64,000 bases of DNA, taken from contig JBITNC010000001.1 of assembly GCA_050084985.1 (NCBI GenBank), positions 182,900,001-182,964,000 of the forward strand. Reading direction: 5' to 3'. The position numbers and the translations under genes are program-made. The stretch is from Nageia nagi. Taxonomy: Eukaryota > Pinophyta. Positions 44,643-57,788 of this stretch are shown here, piece by piece; within the stretch, counting starts at the first letter, position 1; the number at the start of each line of letters is the position of its first letter. Under the pieces are notes generated by a model, which was not told the origin of the DNA, searched no databases, and was given only the letters and a program-made list of their open reading frames with translations.

Positions 44643-45878
44643 ATTCTTGTGGTAATCTCTTCAAATTTCTACTTGGTAAGTTTAAGGTAACTCTCCTCAA
44701 ATTTAATATATATCTAATATTTAGATTTATTTCAATTTTTTATTTGAAAATTCAATGGTTAGTCTATTTCAATTTCTTATTTTGAAGTTGAAATTTGATA
44801 TCTATATTAACATGTTTATGTTAAGAGTAATTGGTTAAGATCTAACATTTTTATGTTAGTAATATGTTAGTAGTATTTGAAGTTAGATCTAACATATTCT
44901 ATATGGTTAGAATATAAGATCTTAAAAAATGAGTGCTTCTAATTTGTTTTATTAAGTTGCAAGCTTAGAAAAATCTAATTTATAATTTTTGTAATAGAAG
45001 TTCTTTTTTAACAAGAAAGTTAAAACATTATCTTGCTATATTAACAAAGGTTACAAATTTTTTTTGTAACAAGTTACAAAATCTTGTAATTTTTTATATA
45101 TAAAATTTTTGATGAAATATAAAAAATAGAATTTTTTTATTATTTAAAGAAAAAATAGATATTTTATTTTTATTGTTAAATAATAATAATTAAAAAAAAA
45201 GTTTTTTTTAAGAAAAAAAGGAGTTGCTCTCTTAATTTTAGCATATTTAATATGAACTCCTTTTAGTGATCTAAAACAAATAAATACAAAAACTAAAAAT
45301 AATTTTTTTTATATATCCTTGGTTTAGAATTCATTTATATCACTTGGTTGATTGTACATTTGATAGTATTGTGCACTATGATATTGTTGATATCATATTA
45401 TGGTTGATACATTTTGTTTAATATGCACATGTGATATATAGTTGATGATGTATGTCATATTTGATGTTGTACATATGTGATAAATTGGTTTTTTTTACCA
45501 GTTAATAGATGACATCTATCTTATATGAGTGTATATTATGTATCTAATTGATATTATTTATGAGATTCTTGCAACTTCCAGGTTCTAGAGATTGACGGTT
45601 ACTTCGAGTATGCAAGCTCATGAAAGCTCATCATATCAACATGTTATAGAATGATTAATCTTATACAAAGAAACTATTTTTTGATTAATGATTGTATGGT
45701 AAAATTATTTGTTAAAATGGTTAAGTAGTTGAGCTATTGTAGAACTATCTATATTCTATTACTCTCTCAAAGATGTAAAAGTTCTTATCTTCACTTGTAT
45801 GTCTTTGAGGAGAACTCTCTCTTACTTTATATTTGTTCTTTTTTCTATGCTCTATCCCAATATTACATTAAGAGGGAG

Positions 45879-46369
45879 TGTTATAATTTATAATGTAATA
45901 TTGTATAATATTTATTTTTAATGTAAATTCACTTATAACTTAAAGAATCTTTAGATACCTTAAAGCATTAAGAGAATAAATATATAAAGTGGAATAAATA
46001 TAGAAACACCTTTAACCTTACCCTTGGGTAAAAACAAGGTTAAAGGGTAGGTTTATTATTATAAATAGAGAGGTACCCCTCTCATTATGTAACTAGATGA
46101 AGCATGGTAATGGTTATCTTGTAGAGTTGTAGGAATGCTCTTGTAAATACCTTGTAAAAGAATTCTTAAAAATTTATAGGAGAGTTATCTTGTGAGAAGT
46201 AATAAAATGATGATTCAAAGTGAATGTACTTACAAGAGATGGATGAACCACTATACATAATGTGTTATTTTTTATGTGATATATTATTGCTATGCTAGAA
46301 GGATAAATGTTAGATTTGTTAGAGAATTTTCAAAGTGATCTTGGTTTATAGAATCCTTCAATTCCATTA
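45879..46369 (+). repeat. 3' LTR of F3
   Basis: It starts TGTTATAATTTATAATG directly after the purine tract ATTAAGAGGGAG and ends TTCAATTCCATTA (CA mutated to TA), about 491 bp. Confidence 0.88.
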
Positions 46370-46639
46370 GCATTTTCCATTTATAGTCTTGGATAAGACT
46401 TTGTAATTATAATTGTAATTGTGATTGTATATTTGACTCACTATATTTTTTCCATAATAGTGTTTATGATGATAAGATATGGGATAATAATGTATATTTG
46501 ACTAAGTATAGTTGACTATGTTTATGAATGAATAAATGACTATGTTTATGAATCTAAAAAGTAAATGTTATTTCATTACTTTTTTCAAATATTATTTATG
46601 TATATTGATGGAGCATTTCTGAAATCCCTTTTTTGTACA

Positions 46640-47690
46640 TAATCATTGCATTGAATTAATTTTTATAACTCTTATACAATTATAAATAATAGAGCTACAC
46701 AAATCTTGGCCCAAATTCTATATTTTAATTGCAATATTGTTTACAAGTCATTCATAACCACCAATAATGCATTACAAGTAATTAATGTTGAACCTTTCAA
46801 TGGTTCTACCAAATTTATGACCATGAATAATGCAATAGAAATCATATATGCTATTTTATGAAAAATAAAGCTACATAACTTTGGGCCCAAATCCTATGCT
46901 TTAATTGCAATATTGTTTAATGTATAATTTGCAATGGTTATGCTACATAACCACAAATAATATATTACATGTCATACATAATTCAATACAAATTATACAT
47001 GCTATTTTATGAATAATAGAGCTACAAAAATCTAGGCCCAAATCCTATGTTTTACTTGCAATATTATTTAATATAAAATTTATAATGGTTATTTTGGATT
47101 CATAACCATGAAAAGTGCATTACAAGTCATACATAATTCAATAAAAATCATACATGCAATGGTTCTATTGAATTCATAACTAGAAAATAATGCAATACAA
47201 ATCATACATGTTATTTTATGAATAATAGAGCTACATAAATTTGGGCCCAAATCCTATGTTTTAATTGCAATATTATTTAATGTACAATTTGCAATGGTTA
47301 TGCTACATTCATAACCATGAATAATGCATTACAAGTAATACATAATTAAATACAAATTATACATGCAATGGTTCTATTAAATTCATAACCAGGAAATAAT
47401 GCAATACAAATCATACATGCTATTTTATGAATTATAGAGCTACAAAAATCTAGGCCCAAATCCTATGTTTTGATTGCAATATTGTTTAATGTAGAATTTA
47501 AAATGGTTATTATGCATTCATAACCATTAATAATACATAAAAAGTCATATATAATTCAACACAAATCACACATGCAATGGTTTATACTGAATTCATAACC
47601 AGAAAATAATGTAATACAAATTATACATGCTATTTTATGAACCCTTCAATGGTTCTATTGATTTCATAACCAAGACCCTTTCATTAGATA
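46640..47690. repeat. tandem repeat of about 208 bp, five or so units, some shortened
   Basis: The block AGAGCTACAWAAATYT then GGCCCAAATCCTATG recurs at about 46691, 46866, 47018, 47228 and 47434. It is followed each time by TTGCAATATTRTTTAAT, GCAATGGTTATG and a block ending AAATAATGCAATACAAATC. Two intervals (about 152 and 176) are shortened, and the complete unit is about 208. No coding frame is conserved. Confidence 0.85.
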
Positions 47691-47719
47691 AATAGCTTAA
47701 GATTACATATAGATATATC

Positions 47720-47910
47720 ATGGATGTATATATAAATATACCATGGGAATATATGGTGAACATCAAGAGTGTTACATTAAAGATATATGATGGGCATATA
47801 TCAAGATATATGATGGGTGTATATCAAGATATATAATGGGTGTATATATGATACATTATATTATGGGCATATATAAGGATATTGTATGGGTGTATATAAT
47901 ATGGTTTGTT
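47720..47910 (+). repeat. short array of the TATATGATGGGTGTATA-like motif
   Basis: About eight motif copies (for example GATATATGATGGGTGTATAT) occur in 190 bases, the same family as 39880-40565. It overlaps the end of a 122-residue minus-strand open frame (47856-48224). Confidence 0.75.
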
Positions 47911-48224
47911 ATCATTGAACATGGTTCGTGATCCATGAATAATATATTAGGGTTCATGATCAATGTAATCTCCATTTTTTTTATTTGAGATTGAGTAAGT
48001 ATATGAGCCAAGATCATGGTTACCAATACTTTTATCAAAAAATAATGGTCTTGGTTCCTATGCTCTTTCAATATCAATAAAGCTTGGGAGATAAAAGGTT
48101 CCATATCCTTTAATGAATTTGTAGTTGCTCTATGTATAGGATATTTTGAATATTTATTACAAGCTTTTGTGGCTTCATTTCTAATTCTGTAATGTCTTAT
48201 TTCCTTTTGCAGTAAGACTTTCAA
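47856..48224 (-). other. unrecognised 122-residue open reading frame
   Basis: This is the longest uninterrupted frame in the window. It starts MKVLLQKEIRHYRIRNEAT and includes DMEPFISQALLILKEHR. Its C-terminal third is translated from the short motif array and is therefore suspicious. It lies downstream of, and on the same strand as, the MULE relic at 49230-51560, so it could be a 3' exon of that gene. I recognise no domain and see no promoter evidence. Confidence 0.25.
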
Positions 48225-49229
48225 CCATGCAACTATAATGCTTCTATTTACTTTTCTTATTTATTATATTTAATTTAACCATGCATAAGTAGCATATTTA
48301 GAAATATAACCATGTCTTATTTATTACAAGCTTATGTACCTCCTTTCCATATTTTATTCATATCTTATTTCCTTTTCTCATTATGTTAATGATATTTTCA
48401 TGCCTAAAATTATTCATGCATTTTTTGTAGAGGATATTTTCTTTACTGCTTTCATTATTTAGGCATATTTTGGTCAAAAAATTATCATAGATATTATGAT
48501 GCCAATAACTTAGATCCATACAAAATACATACATAACTCAGAATATACACAACTTAAACATTATTTTACTAATAACTTAGATATTATGGTACCAATAATT
48601 CATATATTATGATGATAATAATTTAGATCCGTACATAGGACATACACAACTCAAGTCATCACAACTTAGCTATTATGAGGAAACACAATACATTCAATAA
48701 TATCTCAAATTCATATAGAGGATATAAGCAACTCAATTGGTAATTGAGGTATGCCTTCACCATTATTTTACTAATAATATGTTATTCATCTACATATGCA
48801 AATAGTAAGAAGATAACAAAAATATCTACTACAATCTTAATTTTCAAAATTATAGTGAATATTAATGTTGTAGATGCTTAAAAATGATTTATTATTTATT
48901 GAATAAATCATATTTAAACTTCTTAAATGATTTAATGCAATATTACAAATGTCAAGATAAAAAGATATTATAATGTAATACCATGTGTTATATTAAACAC
49001 TATATCATATATCATGGATGTTATTTTAAAGTATCTTAAATATAACAATGATTATATTATTACAAGAGGTTGGCCTTCACTCCTTTCTATATCTTCTACA
49101 GTCTATATAAATGGGTGCATAGGTTGATCTCCATATATCAAAACTCTTTTGATATTGATAAATAACTTTGATAGGTGGTTATCAACTATAATGATGTATC
49201 TAGATGCCATCTATTTTGAGAATTTGTTA
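48225..49229. other. A/T-rich spacer, nothing recognised
   Basis: It contains small imperfect repeats (AATAACTTAGATCCATAC-type units at 48505-48640) but no supportable coding, RNA or transposon-end signal. Confidence 0.5.
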
Positions 49230-51560
49230 TACTCTTAGTTTTGAACTTTCTATCTTTGGCGTACATCATAATTCAATACATTTCATGTAGTTAGTGGCAT
49301 GCTTCTCCTACATTAGTATAAGCATGCTTCTTTTAGGTAATTAATGATGTGTTCCTTCTAGATTAAGTGTTTAAGGATTGGGTGGTTAAGTTATTAGTTC
49401 ATACACATGAATGTTAGTTATGAGCCTAAAATCTTATGGGTATGAAAATTGGTGATAACTAGCTTGCACATTGATAACCATACTTGCAAACTACCTCTTA
49501 CTTCTAGGAGTATCATAATATTGCTCTAACACTAATTTTAACCATGCCTTTCCATCATGTACATTTGATATCCTAGGTGATGAATGATCAACCTAATATT
49601 ATTAACCTTGGGAGCTGTTAACATGAGGTGAGGATATGTTGTTAAGAGAATGAGGTATATTAGGTGTAGGTGTTATTGTATAGTTAGGAAAATTAATAGT
49701 TTTAGTTGACATGTTCATGATTTTGAATACATTCTTACATGTTTTACCTCTAAGGTCCCACTTGTAAGTGCATGTGTAAGAGTCTTCACCTTGAAAGATA
49801 ACAAGATATTATTTTAACACATCTATTTGACTCTTCACCCAATATGAACTAATAATATCTTTATGAGGGACACAATGAGAATAAGGTATTATATGAGACT
49901 TCTATATTGTAATCTCTACACTTTTTTCCTTCTTGTAATTATTCCAAAATCCTAGTGTCTTCAATTTAACTAGATTCATATAATATGGCAAAACTAATTC
50001 AAAAAGTGTTTAAAGTAACAAATCCATTCTTCAACCATATTTTGTTACCTTTTGACATAAAAATTTAGTTTTCAAAGTATAATGACATGACTCTAGTATG
50101 GTTTAATTTATTTCTTAGTTAGAATGGGGAAATTTTATATAGCATTTCTCCCACATATCTGCAATAGAAAACATAGAGTCAAAATCACAATTGCTTGACA
50201 AATGGAAAAAAATAGTAAAAAATATAAACATGTTATGAGTGTACTTATGAATTCTATGAACATCAAACTAATTACCAATAAAGTAATCTATAAAAGCTTT
50301 CTCATTATGGAAATCAACATAAAACATAGATATATTTGCTTTCACAGATGCATCATCCTTGCATTTGGAAATTATTTCATCTAACCTTGTAAATAATTTT
50401 ATACCAACCTCTTTACTTGATGCCTTCTTTTAGATATTATTTAACCAAGCCCATTTCACATACCAGACATACAACAAATGCCTACAACCAAACATTTTTT
50501 TGGACATATATGCAACAATATAAACTAATTTACCAAATTAACAAGAGAAAAAAACACTCATAAAATTTAAAACATTTTTTGGTCTAAACTTGTGTTGCAT
50601 ATTTTTTTAAACAAAATATAGTCTATAGACCTAACGACCTAGATTTCTATAGCAGCATCATCAATAAGAAAATCATTCACATGCCAACTTTATCAATGTT
50701 ATAGATAATTTTTTTTCAATATTTCAAACCACTTAGTTATGTCATCAACACCATTTTTGTATGTGACAATTCAAGCCAAAGGTAGACCACTTTATTGGAA
50801 AATAAATGCAAGCAATGTGTAAAATTAGTACTACATTGCATAAAAATTTAGCAATGCATAAAAATTCAATTATGAAAAATTTAAACAATGCAAAAAAAAA
50901 AAAAACCATGCAAAAAATTAGCAATACTTACACTGTACAAATTTGTACTAAATGTTGAATCCATTGAAATTATGTGTTATGGGATAATTCCACCATCTTA
51001 TCCAACATCCATTCTTTTTGAATACTGATAATAAATTATTCAATTTCATGGTTAGCATTCTTATATATAAAAAATCTTTTATTGTTTTTTTTAGTACCAC
51101 TAGTTCATATTAGTGGCATCATCTTTAGGCTTCTACACCTTTTCACTCGTCAATCTATTATATATGTTTTGAACATCCCTCCTTAAAATAAAATGATCTC
51201 CAATTGTAGGTATATTTTCAAAATACTCTTGTATAAATTGCACATAAATATTGTATCAATTGAAATACCATCTATTAGCAATGATTCAATCAAAGAACTA
51301 GTCTCTTTCAACATATGTAAAGAAAAATTTACCCTTCTATTTTTTTTATTTTGCTTGTATCATGCACTCCATGGTAGAATTACCCATCAAGTGCAACATA
51401 TTCAAATTTATTATATGTAATAAATGTAATTTCAGGTAAACTTTTGAATACCTTAATAATAAAATAACATTGACAACCACTTTTATTTGTAAATTTTATC
51501 TTCCATTATGGAGGAGGTGGGTCATATCTCTTGTCCTTATAGCCATAAGAACACCAATAA
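49230..51560 (-). pseudogene. MULE/FAR1-type transposase relic
   Basis: In sense order on the minus strand: YFIIKVFKSLPEITFITYNK at 51385-51460; a block with IGDHFILRRDVQNIYNRL at 51140-51220; FYIQEC; IISMDSTFSTN (first catalytic D) near 50950; an IDDAA block (VDDAAAEI in relatives, second acid) near 50655; CRHLLYVWYVKWAWLNNI near 50440-50500 (usual form C.WHVRRAWLKN); and a SWIM-like end YTCTYKWDLRGKTC then KNVFKI near 49745-49790. In the SWIM-like end the second Cys and the final His of CxC...CxH read Tyr and Asn. This is the plan of plant MuDR-like transposases and the related FAR1 proteins. Stops and shifts are frequent. The first part abuts segment D3. A transposase would cut and paste its element; this copy is dead. 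Confidence 0.75.
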
Positions 51561-51664
51561 CTACATAGAAAATAAAATATTTAGAATCATATTACTTGTA
51601 AAGATAAGATCATGTAATGCTGAAATTGGAAATAGAATATTTTCTTACATATCACGTATGATGG
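51561..51664 (-). other. 5' flank of the MULE-like relic
   Basis: It lies between the first recognisable MULE block and segment D3 and includes the site ATGATGGCCTTC at 51659-51670. This is the uninterrupted equivalent of the F1 insertion point at 2277/2278. No further motif is seen. Confidence 0.45.
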
Positions 51665-52939
51665 CCTTCAATTTGTAATTACCTTACATACCTTTTTTGT
51701 TCTTTTTTCTTGCACAAAATTATGCATTATGCATCAAGATTAGATTCTTCACCTTTTTTGAAATCAATTAACCTACATAAAGGTATTGTGGAAATTGAAT
51801 CTATCTTTCCTTTTCTACATAGTATTCTTGTCAAGGTTAAATCATTTTGATAAAATAATTATTTTCCTTGGATATCTTGGATAGGTAGATTAAAAATTCT
51901 ATTCCATTTCAATGTCATTTTGTTTTAGTTAATTACATAAAATAAAACATATAAGATGCATTATAGCATAGTATAAGGCATTCATTAGTTTCAAACATCC
52001 ATTTCCCTTAAAATGTGAATTAAAATCTTAAAATACACAGGTTTTTTAATAAGATGCATGAGGAAAACATAGTTTGATGCAATGAAATAACAATATTAGT
52101 AAATAATAACCAAAAACATATTATTTACATACACCTAGAGGCTTTTTTTGTATTAATATTCAAAATGAGTGAATTTTGGAAGGGTCTTCATAAACTTTAT
52201 AGCTGAGATAAATATAAAAATAGGAGTTTGACATAATGCATACTTGTTGCATTCTAAAAACAACCATCATTTTTGGAGTAAGTATCCAAAATAATAAGGT
52301 TCCTAAAAATACTAAGTGCCCAAACAACTACTAGCAATACATTAAGTAGTACCAAAAAAACATACACAAAACACTCCTACTTTTTTGCTCCACTCCCTTG
52401 CCATCATGGTGGGCTTTGTAAAAGGGGCATGAATTGTTGTTCCCCATAGTTATGTTTGTAGTATTTGTTGTACATTTTTCTTAACATTATTTGTTTAAAG
52501 CTTGGATTCTATCCAACTTCATCATATATTGGGCTACAGGCAACTTTTATATGCAATGCTTCTACAAGTATCTCATTATGGATCTTATTACTAAAATATA
52601 TCCTTACTAAAAACTCTTTTACCATCTCCTCTTAGGTCTATACTACTGTCTCTACATAGGCAAGCTTGACTTCTTTTCCCCTTGGATCTCTCTTAGGATG
52701 ACTTTGTGGTGTTTTCCAAAACATCTTATCAATCTCTTTGATTTTGAATTCTTTTAGAGGTATTCATTCCTCCAAATTAATAAATTACACCTCTTTAAAT
52801 GCTCCTTTACCCTCTACTTCTTCCTCTTTATTCCTTCATTTGGTGTTCCTCCTTGTTCTCCCTTATATTGGATTATTTTTCTACTCCATTACATCCTCCA
52901 TTCTTCTTTTTTCCCCTCTTCTTCCTTTGTTGGATTTTC

Positions 52940-53780
52940 TTATGTTATATTTCCAACTTCTCTACTAATTTTTGCTATTTCAATGAAAAATGAGTCTATA
53001 TTTATTGTGACTTTATTGCTGAGAGTTGCCTTACTATAATTCTTAGCTTGCATAAGGTTTTTAGCTACTACTATCTCTTTTGTTGTTATCTTCAATATGT
53101 AACCCATTTCTTTACCTTGCAATGTTATTTTTTCTTTCCCTTTCCTTAACCTTGTCTCCACTATAATGGGCTCCTTTATCAGTTCTCCTTTCTCTTCATT
53201 AGCTTTCTTCCCCTCCTTTGATTTGAATACACTAGCCACATGGTTGTTCTCTTATTGCTCAAAAATTTTAACCCTAAGGTTATTATTCTCCCTTATGTCA
53301 AATACCTAACCTACAACTAATATTCTTACCCTTGGCATTCTCTTAGGTATATTTTCCAAGGCTCTTTCATACACAAGTTTTATTACTCTACCATGAATTA
53401 CCCATGGTGTTAAATTTGCCTTAAAGTTTCTTGTAGAAATTTTGATTGAATTGAAAATATAGAAGAAAACATTCACACTATATATTTTAGGAAAATTAAA
53501 TTGGTTTATAAGACTAAAATAATAGACATAGAGCTTATTTTACCTTCCTTGAATAGTTATATATCTCATCAAGCCCTTGGCTAGCTCCTTCTAAGGCTTT
53601 GGAAAACAATTTTACAATACCCCCATATGAAACTTATCCAAAATGAACCCTTACATATAGGTTTGAATGAACTTATCTTTGGCTACAAGTTGTCACATCA
53701 TCTCAAAATTATACTAATAGGTATGTAATTATAATTATTATTTATCCATTATCATTCTATACTCACATATTCTACATTTT
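52940..53780 (-). pseudogene. unrecognised degenerate protein-coding remnant, copy in D3
   Basis: This copy keeps an open piece at 52940-53239 starting MASVFKSKEGKKANEEKGEL, rich in lysine and glutamate. Upstream on the sense strand, near 53290-53440, is VYERALENIPKRMPRVRILV in a different frame. The same blocks occur in D1 at 3600-4453. Conservation across copies supports a former protein. Family unknown. Confidence 0.4.
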
Positions 53781-54269
53781 AAAATGCTTGATCTAAAGTG
53801 ACATTATTCATGCTTCATATATACTCCATTTAAAACCTATAGAATGTTAGATTTTATATTTAAATCTTATTTATATGCCATGTTGCATTCTTCTCTTCAT
53901 TCATAACTATAACTTTATTTCCATATATGGTTTTGATGCTATATTTTTCTAAGGGTTTTCCTAGCTTACGAATTTTTCTCATTGTTCATGCAAAAATGGT
54001 ATGGAAATTCTAATGGGTAAGATTACAACAAGCTAAAAAAAATTTCATGTAGAAAGAATTACATAAATGCAACCTACAAATCAACATGTAAGCATAAATT
54101 AGGAGAAAAACACAAGCCTAGATCTCATTTGGGCAACATGCATTGTAAAAAAAGTCCCATACTTAGAGATATGGGGTTCTACAACTACAAAGGATAGAGC
54201 AATTCGATATGCATGCAAAAAATCGAATAGCATAGGTAGGTAAGTAGCATAGGTTGGTGAGTTTTAAAT

Positions 54270-54700
54270 TTATTTTATAATTCTTGCTATAATCCCATAA
54301 TGTATATGCTATACACCCATGATATGTTTGCTATATGCCCATAATATTACTAAAATTGTATTTAAATTTTTCATAGTTCTTGCTATATTCCCATAATATA
54401 ACTGTTATACGCCCATAATATATCTCATTAAAAATTTATAAAAATTTCATTCTTATTTATCACTATGTGTACATAATATAATCACTATACACCCATAATA
54501 TATATCCTCCAAAAATTTCAACATTTTTTGTTCTTATTTCTCAATATACACCCATATTATCCTAATCCATATACACCCATAATATATCTTTTTTCAAAAT
54601 TTATAATTTTTTCATGTTTCTCACTATACACCCATGTTATTTTTTATATATACCCAAAGGTAACATTATTTTTGATATACACCCATGTTATTTTTGATAT
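54270..54700 (-). repeat. array of CCCATAATATA-type motif (reverse orientation), copy in D3
   Basis: The motif TATACACCCATAATATAT and variants recur about every 30-60 bases, matching 5340-5780. It includes a local duplication of TATACACCCATGTTATTTTT at about 54625-54700. Confidence 0.75.
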
Positions 54701-55574
54701 ATGTGCAAACTTGGTCAAAGGATAGTCTCTTCCAATATTTATTCCATTTTAATTCAAAAGTAAGATAACTTTTTCTAAAATAAAGTAAAAGGTAACATTA
54801 TAGACTAAAGGAAGGAAGACTTACTTTAATTGATGAAGAATTATAAGCATAAATAGAATCTCCATTTCCACCCTTCATGGCAAGCACTTCTTCATTTCTA
54901 GATTTTGAAATGGAGACTGGAACTCTAATTTCTTCAATAACCAGCTTAGTAGAACTAAGAAAATGAATCTTGCTTCTCTTGAGGGAAAGATGAGGTAGGA
55001 ATGAACTAGATTTGAGGAATATTTATAGTTGTAACTTGCATTACCAATGTAAAAAAAGTTATGTGAGCTAAAGATATTTAATTTTAGGAGAGGTATCATG
55101 GAGGAATCCTCATCATAATTCCCTCTATTGATGTTTTGATTTAGAAGTATACAAAAATAATTTAAATCAATTTCATCAAGAACATAAATAATATATCATG
55201 ATAAGTAATATTTGTAAGGTATTTGAGAGGTGTTAAATATATTGAACCTACTATAGTTTTCTTTATTGATGTAAAGATAATGACTTGAGCTGATGATATT
55301 TTGTTTTGGATTCTCAGAGTTAATCTCTGTATGCATTATATTCATTGTAATCCATGTAAACACCCTTAGGCTTAACCCTACATAACTTGTAGAAAAGCCA
55401 TTGATTTAGAATTTTTGTCATTAAAATTTCTCTTTTTTTTTTCTAACCACTATTAATAATGCATCTACTTTAAATCACTTTAAACGGGTTCTTTATTCAT
55501 ATGGATGGTTAGTTTTTGCAGAGAGCTACTTGTTGATTTTGTTGTTATCCTTTAAATTTTCTAAAATGTTTTTT

Positions 55575-55670
55575 TTTTTGTTATCCCCTTCTCCAATCCC
55601 TCTTTCTTCCTCTTCTTGGTCTTCTTACTTTTTTATTTTAGGGTTGGTGTTGGTAACTCATTGGTGCTTT
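55575..55670 (+). repeat. templated filler: copy of 56706-56795 at a deletion junction
   Basis: About 95 bases (CCCCTTCTCCAATCCCTCTT onward to CTCATTGGTG) match the block at 56706-56795 on the same strand. They sit at the point where D3 jumps from the equivalent of 6635 to the equivalent of 33365. Confidence 0.7.
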
Positions 55671-57530
55671 AGGTTGTTTCATATAACAAAAAAAAATTAT
55701 ATTTATCAAGATATATCAAATCATATTTGAATAAGATCCATAGGTTATGTGAAATTCATATGATCTAATTTGTGAAAAAAAATATTCTTACAATTGAATA
55801 TTGACAAAATATAATTCATTTTCTACAATTTGATATCATACAAGGTAATGAATTTCTATTTCCTATTTTAAGGGATTAGGGATACTTCATATATCAAAAT
55901 AGATATTTCTTCTACAAAAGGTTAATTTATAATTTTACAACATCCTATTATAGACCACACATAAAATAAGGCATTTAAAGATCTAGAGAAGTACATTTTA
56001 TATCCTTGAAGTAAAAAATAAATATTTAAAAGTTGCAACAACATTATTGAACAAATATTATCACAACATTCTTCTCAAATATTAGAGATTGCTACAACAT
56101 TCCTTAATATCCATCATGATTTCTAGATATAAAATCTTAAACTTAGTGATAAAAATCCTCATTCACATGTTACACTAGCATATGCTTATTTTTAATATAT
56201 CATTTGATATAACTTTGTATTGTTATTTTAATTTTAATTTTTATTTATCATAATATTACTATACTTTTTTATATGAATTTTAACTCTTTTTGAACACCTT
56301 ATTTGTCTATATAATTTGTATGCTCAAAAGACAACAATTTTGTATCTCTTACTAGAAGTGTTAAATTGAATGTTTTTTTTATAAAAGCAAAAGAGTGATA
56401 TTTTGACAAGATCTCCAAAATATATTAAAAACAAAGTTCCATAATAGTATATTAAATTGTAGCATCATAAAAACCAATATATCAAACCATATCCCAAGTA
56501 AATCCCCAATATGATTGTGGAAAATATAATATCCATATAACCTAGAAAAATTGAATGCTACTATGCCACCCTAAGTGGACTTACACCTACTAAAATACTT
56601 CAAAATAAATATTAAAAAAAGTAACAACACATTAAGAGAATTATATTCCCTTTTCCTATTCTTGCTACTATTTGGCTACTAGCCATCCATGCTAGAGATT
56701 ACTTTCTTCATCCCCTTCTCCAATCCCTCTTTCTTCCTCTTCTTGATCTTCCTACTTTTTCATTTTAGGGTTGGTGTAGTTGGCTCATTGGTGGTTTTGC
56801 CTAGTTCTTCTTTCATGGGTGCTTTTTTTTTCATCTCCTCTCTTCGATAACAAGGAAGAGCTATAATTTTAGTTGATAAGTATAGCATCTCTTCCTCTTG
56901 CAATGGATCTTTTGTTGGCTATATCAAGTAATATAATATTGGAATTGGATCTTTGTTTTCTTCTTCCTCCCCCTTCATTATGGATTTTATCCATATGAAG
57001 GTATTTCTATTTCTTTTCCTCTTTAATCACAATCTCTTACTACTATGGGCAGGCTTTTTTATTCTATAGGCTTACTATTTTTAGCATGAGATGATTCCCT
57101 TTCTTTTGGGTAAATCTACTATAGGTCTTTATCTTTCTCCTTAGTATTAGCTCTATTAGCCTCTTTATCCTCCCATATTTCAATTTTTTTGTTTTCCTCT
57201 TCTATCCCTTTTAGGTAGTTGAATTCCACTTTTTCACTACAATCTTGATTCTAAATTTGTTTTTTTATGCCATCTTTTGGTCCAAATTCTAGGGTTGCAC
57301 TTACCATAGCTTTATACATGGTATTAATGAGCCCTTGGTGCAAAGGTACCTTTCAATTATCATCCTTCACTAATTGCATCGAGTTTCTTAGTGAATATGA
57401 TATCTAAAACTTAGATAACTATGTTGTACTTATGTTCATCACATATAGATTTCATTCATTCTTTTATATATTATTCAACAATACTAAATTATAGTATGGG
57501 TGCTCTAAAAGTTTGCTTTTAGGGAATTGA

Positions 57531-57788
57531 TGTTATAAAATTAGTTGAATATTCTTACAAAATTTAATGTGCAAGTGTGAAATGAAAGATCAAATACATG
57601 AAATAGTAAAGATTAAAATAAGCACACAAAGAATGTAGCAAATTTATATTGTCTCTCCTAATGTGGGAGTACATCTAGTTCAATAGTTACTTTTCTTCAT
57701 TATGGAAAGTTTTAAATGGATTTATAGTCACAACATCATGAAAAAACATGCCTTATTCATCAATAATACTTCATTCTTTTGCAATTCA
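57531..57788 (-). repeat. truncated LTR of A in the right-hand copy
   Basis: It starts TGTTATAAAATTAGTTG and matches the first 260 bases of 8119-8758. It then breaks at GCAATTC into B leader sequence. All A pol and the 3' part of B are missing from this copy. Confidence 0.65.

Larger units (their letters stand above)
44166..46369 (+). mobile_element. compact non-coding LTR element F3 (internal-deletion derivative of family F)
   Basis: LTRs at 44166-44627 and 45879-46369 frame only about 1.25 kb. Flanks are CCATT (44161-44165) and GCATT (46370-46374), a 5-bp duplication with one mismatch. The inner left part matches F2 just after its primer site, and the inner right part matches the last 700 bases of F1 and F2. 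The join is at about 45235-45265, so roughly 2.3 kb, including the 43-bp array and the GC-richer block, is missing. No coding capacity. Structure is TRIM/LARD-like. Confidence 0.88.
51665..57530. other. segment D3 (paralogue of D1)
   Basis: It is collinear with 2278-8118. It contains the minus-strand unrecognised remnant (52940-53780), the motif array (54270-54700) and the block shared only with D2 (55672-56500). It carries a scrambled patch at 55575-55670. It ends in the A LTR at the same base as D1 and D2. No intact gene. Confidence 0.7.
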
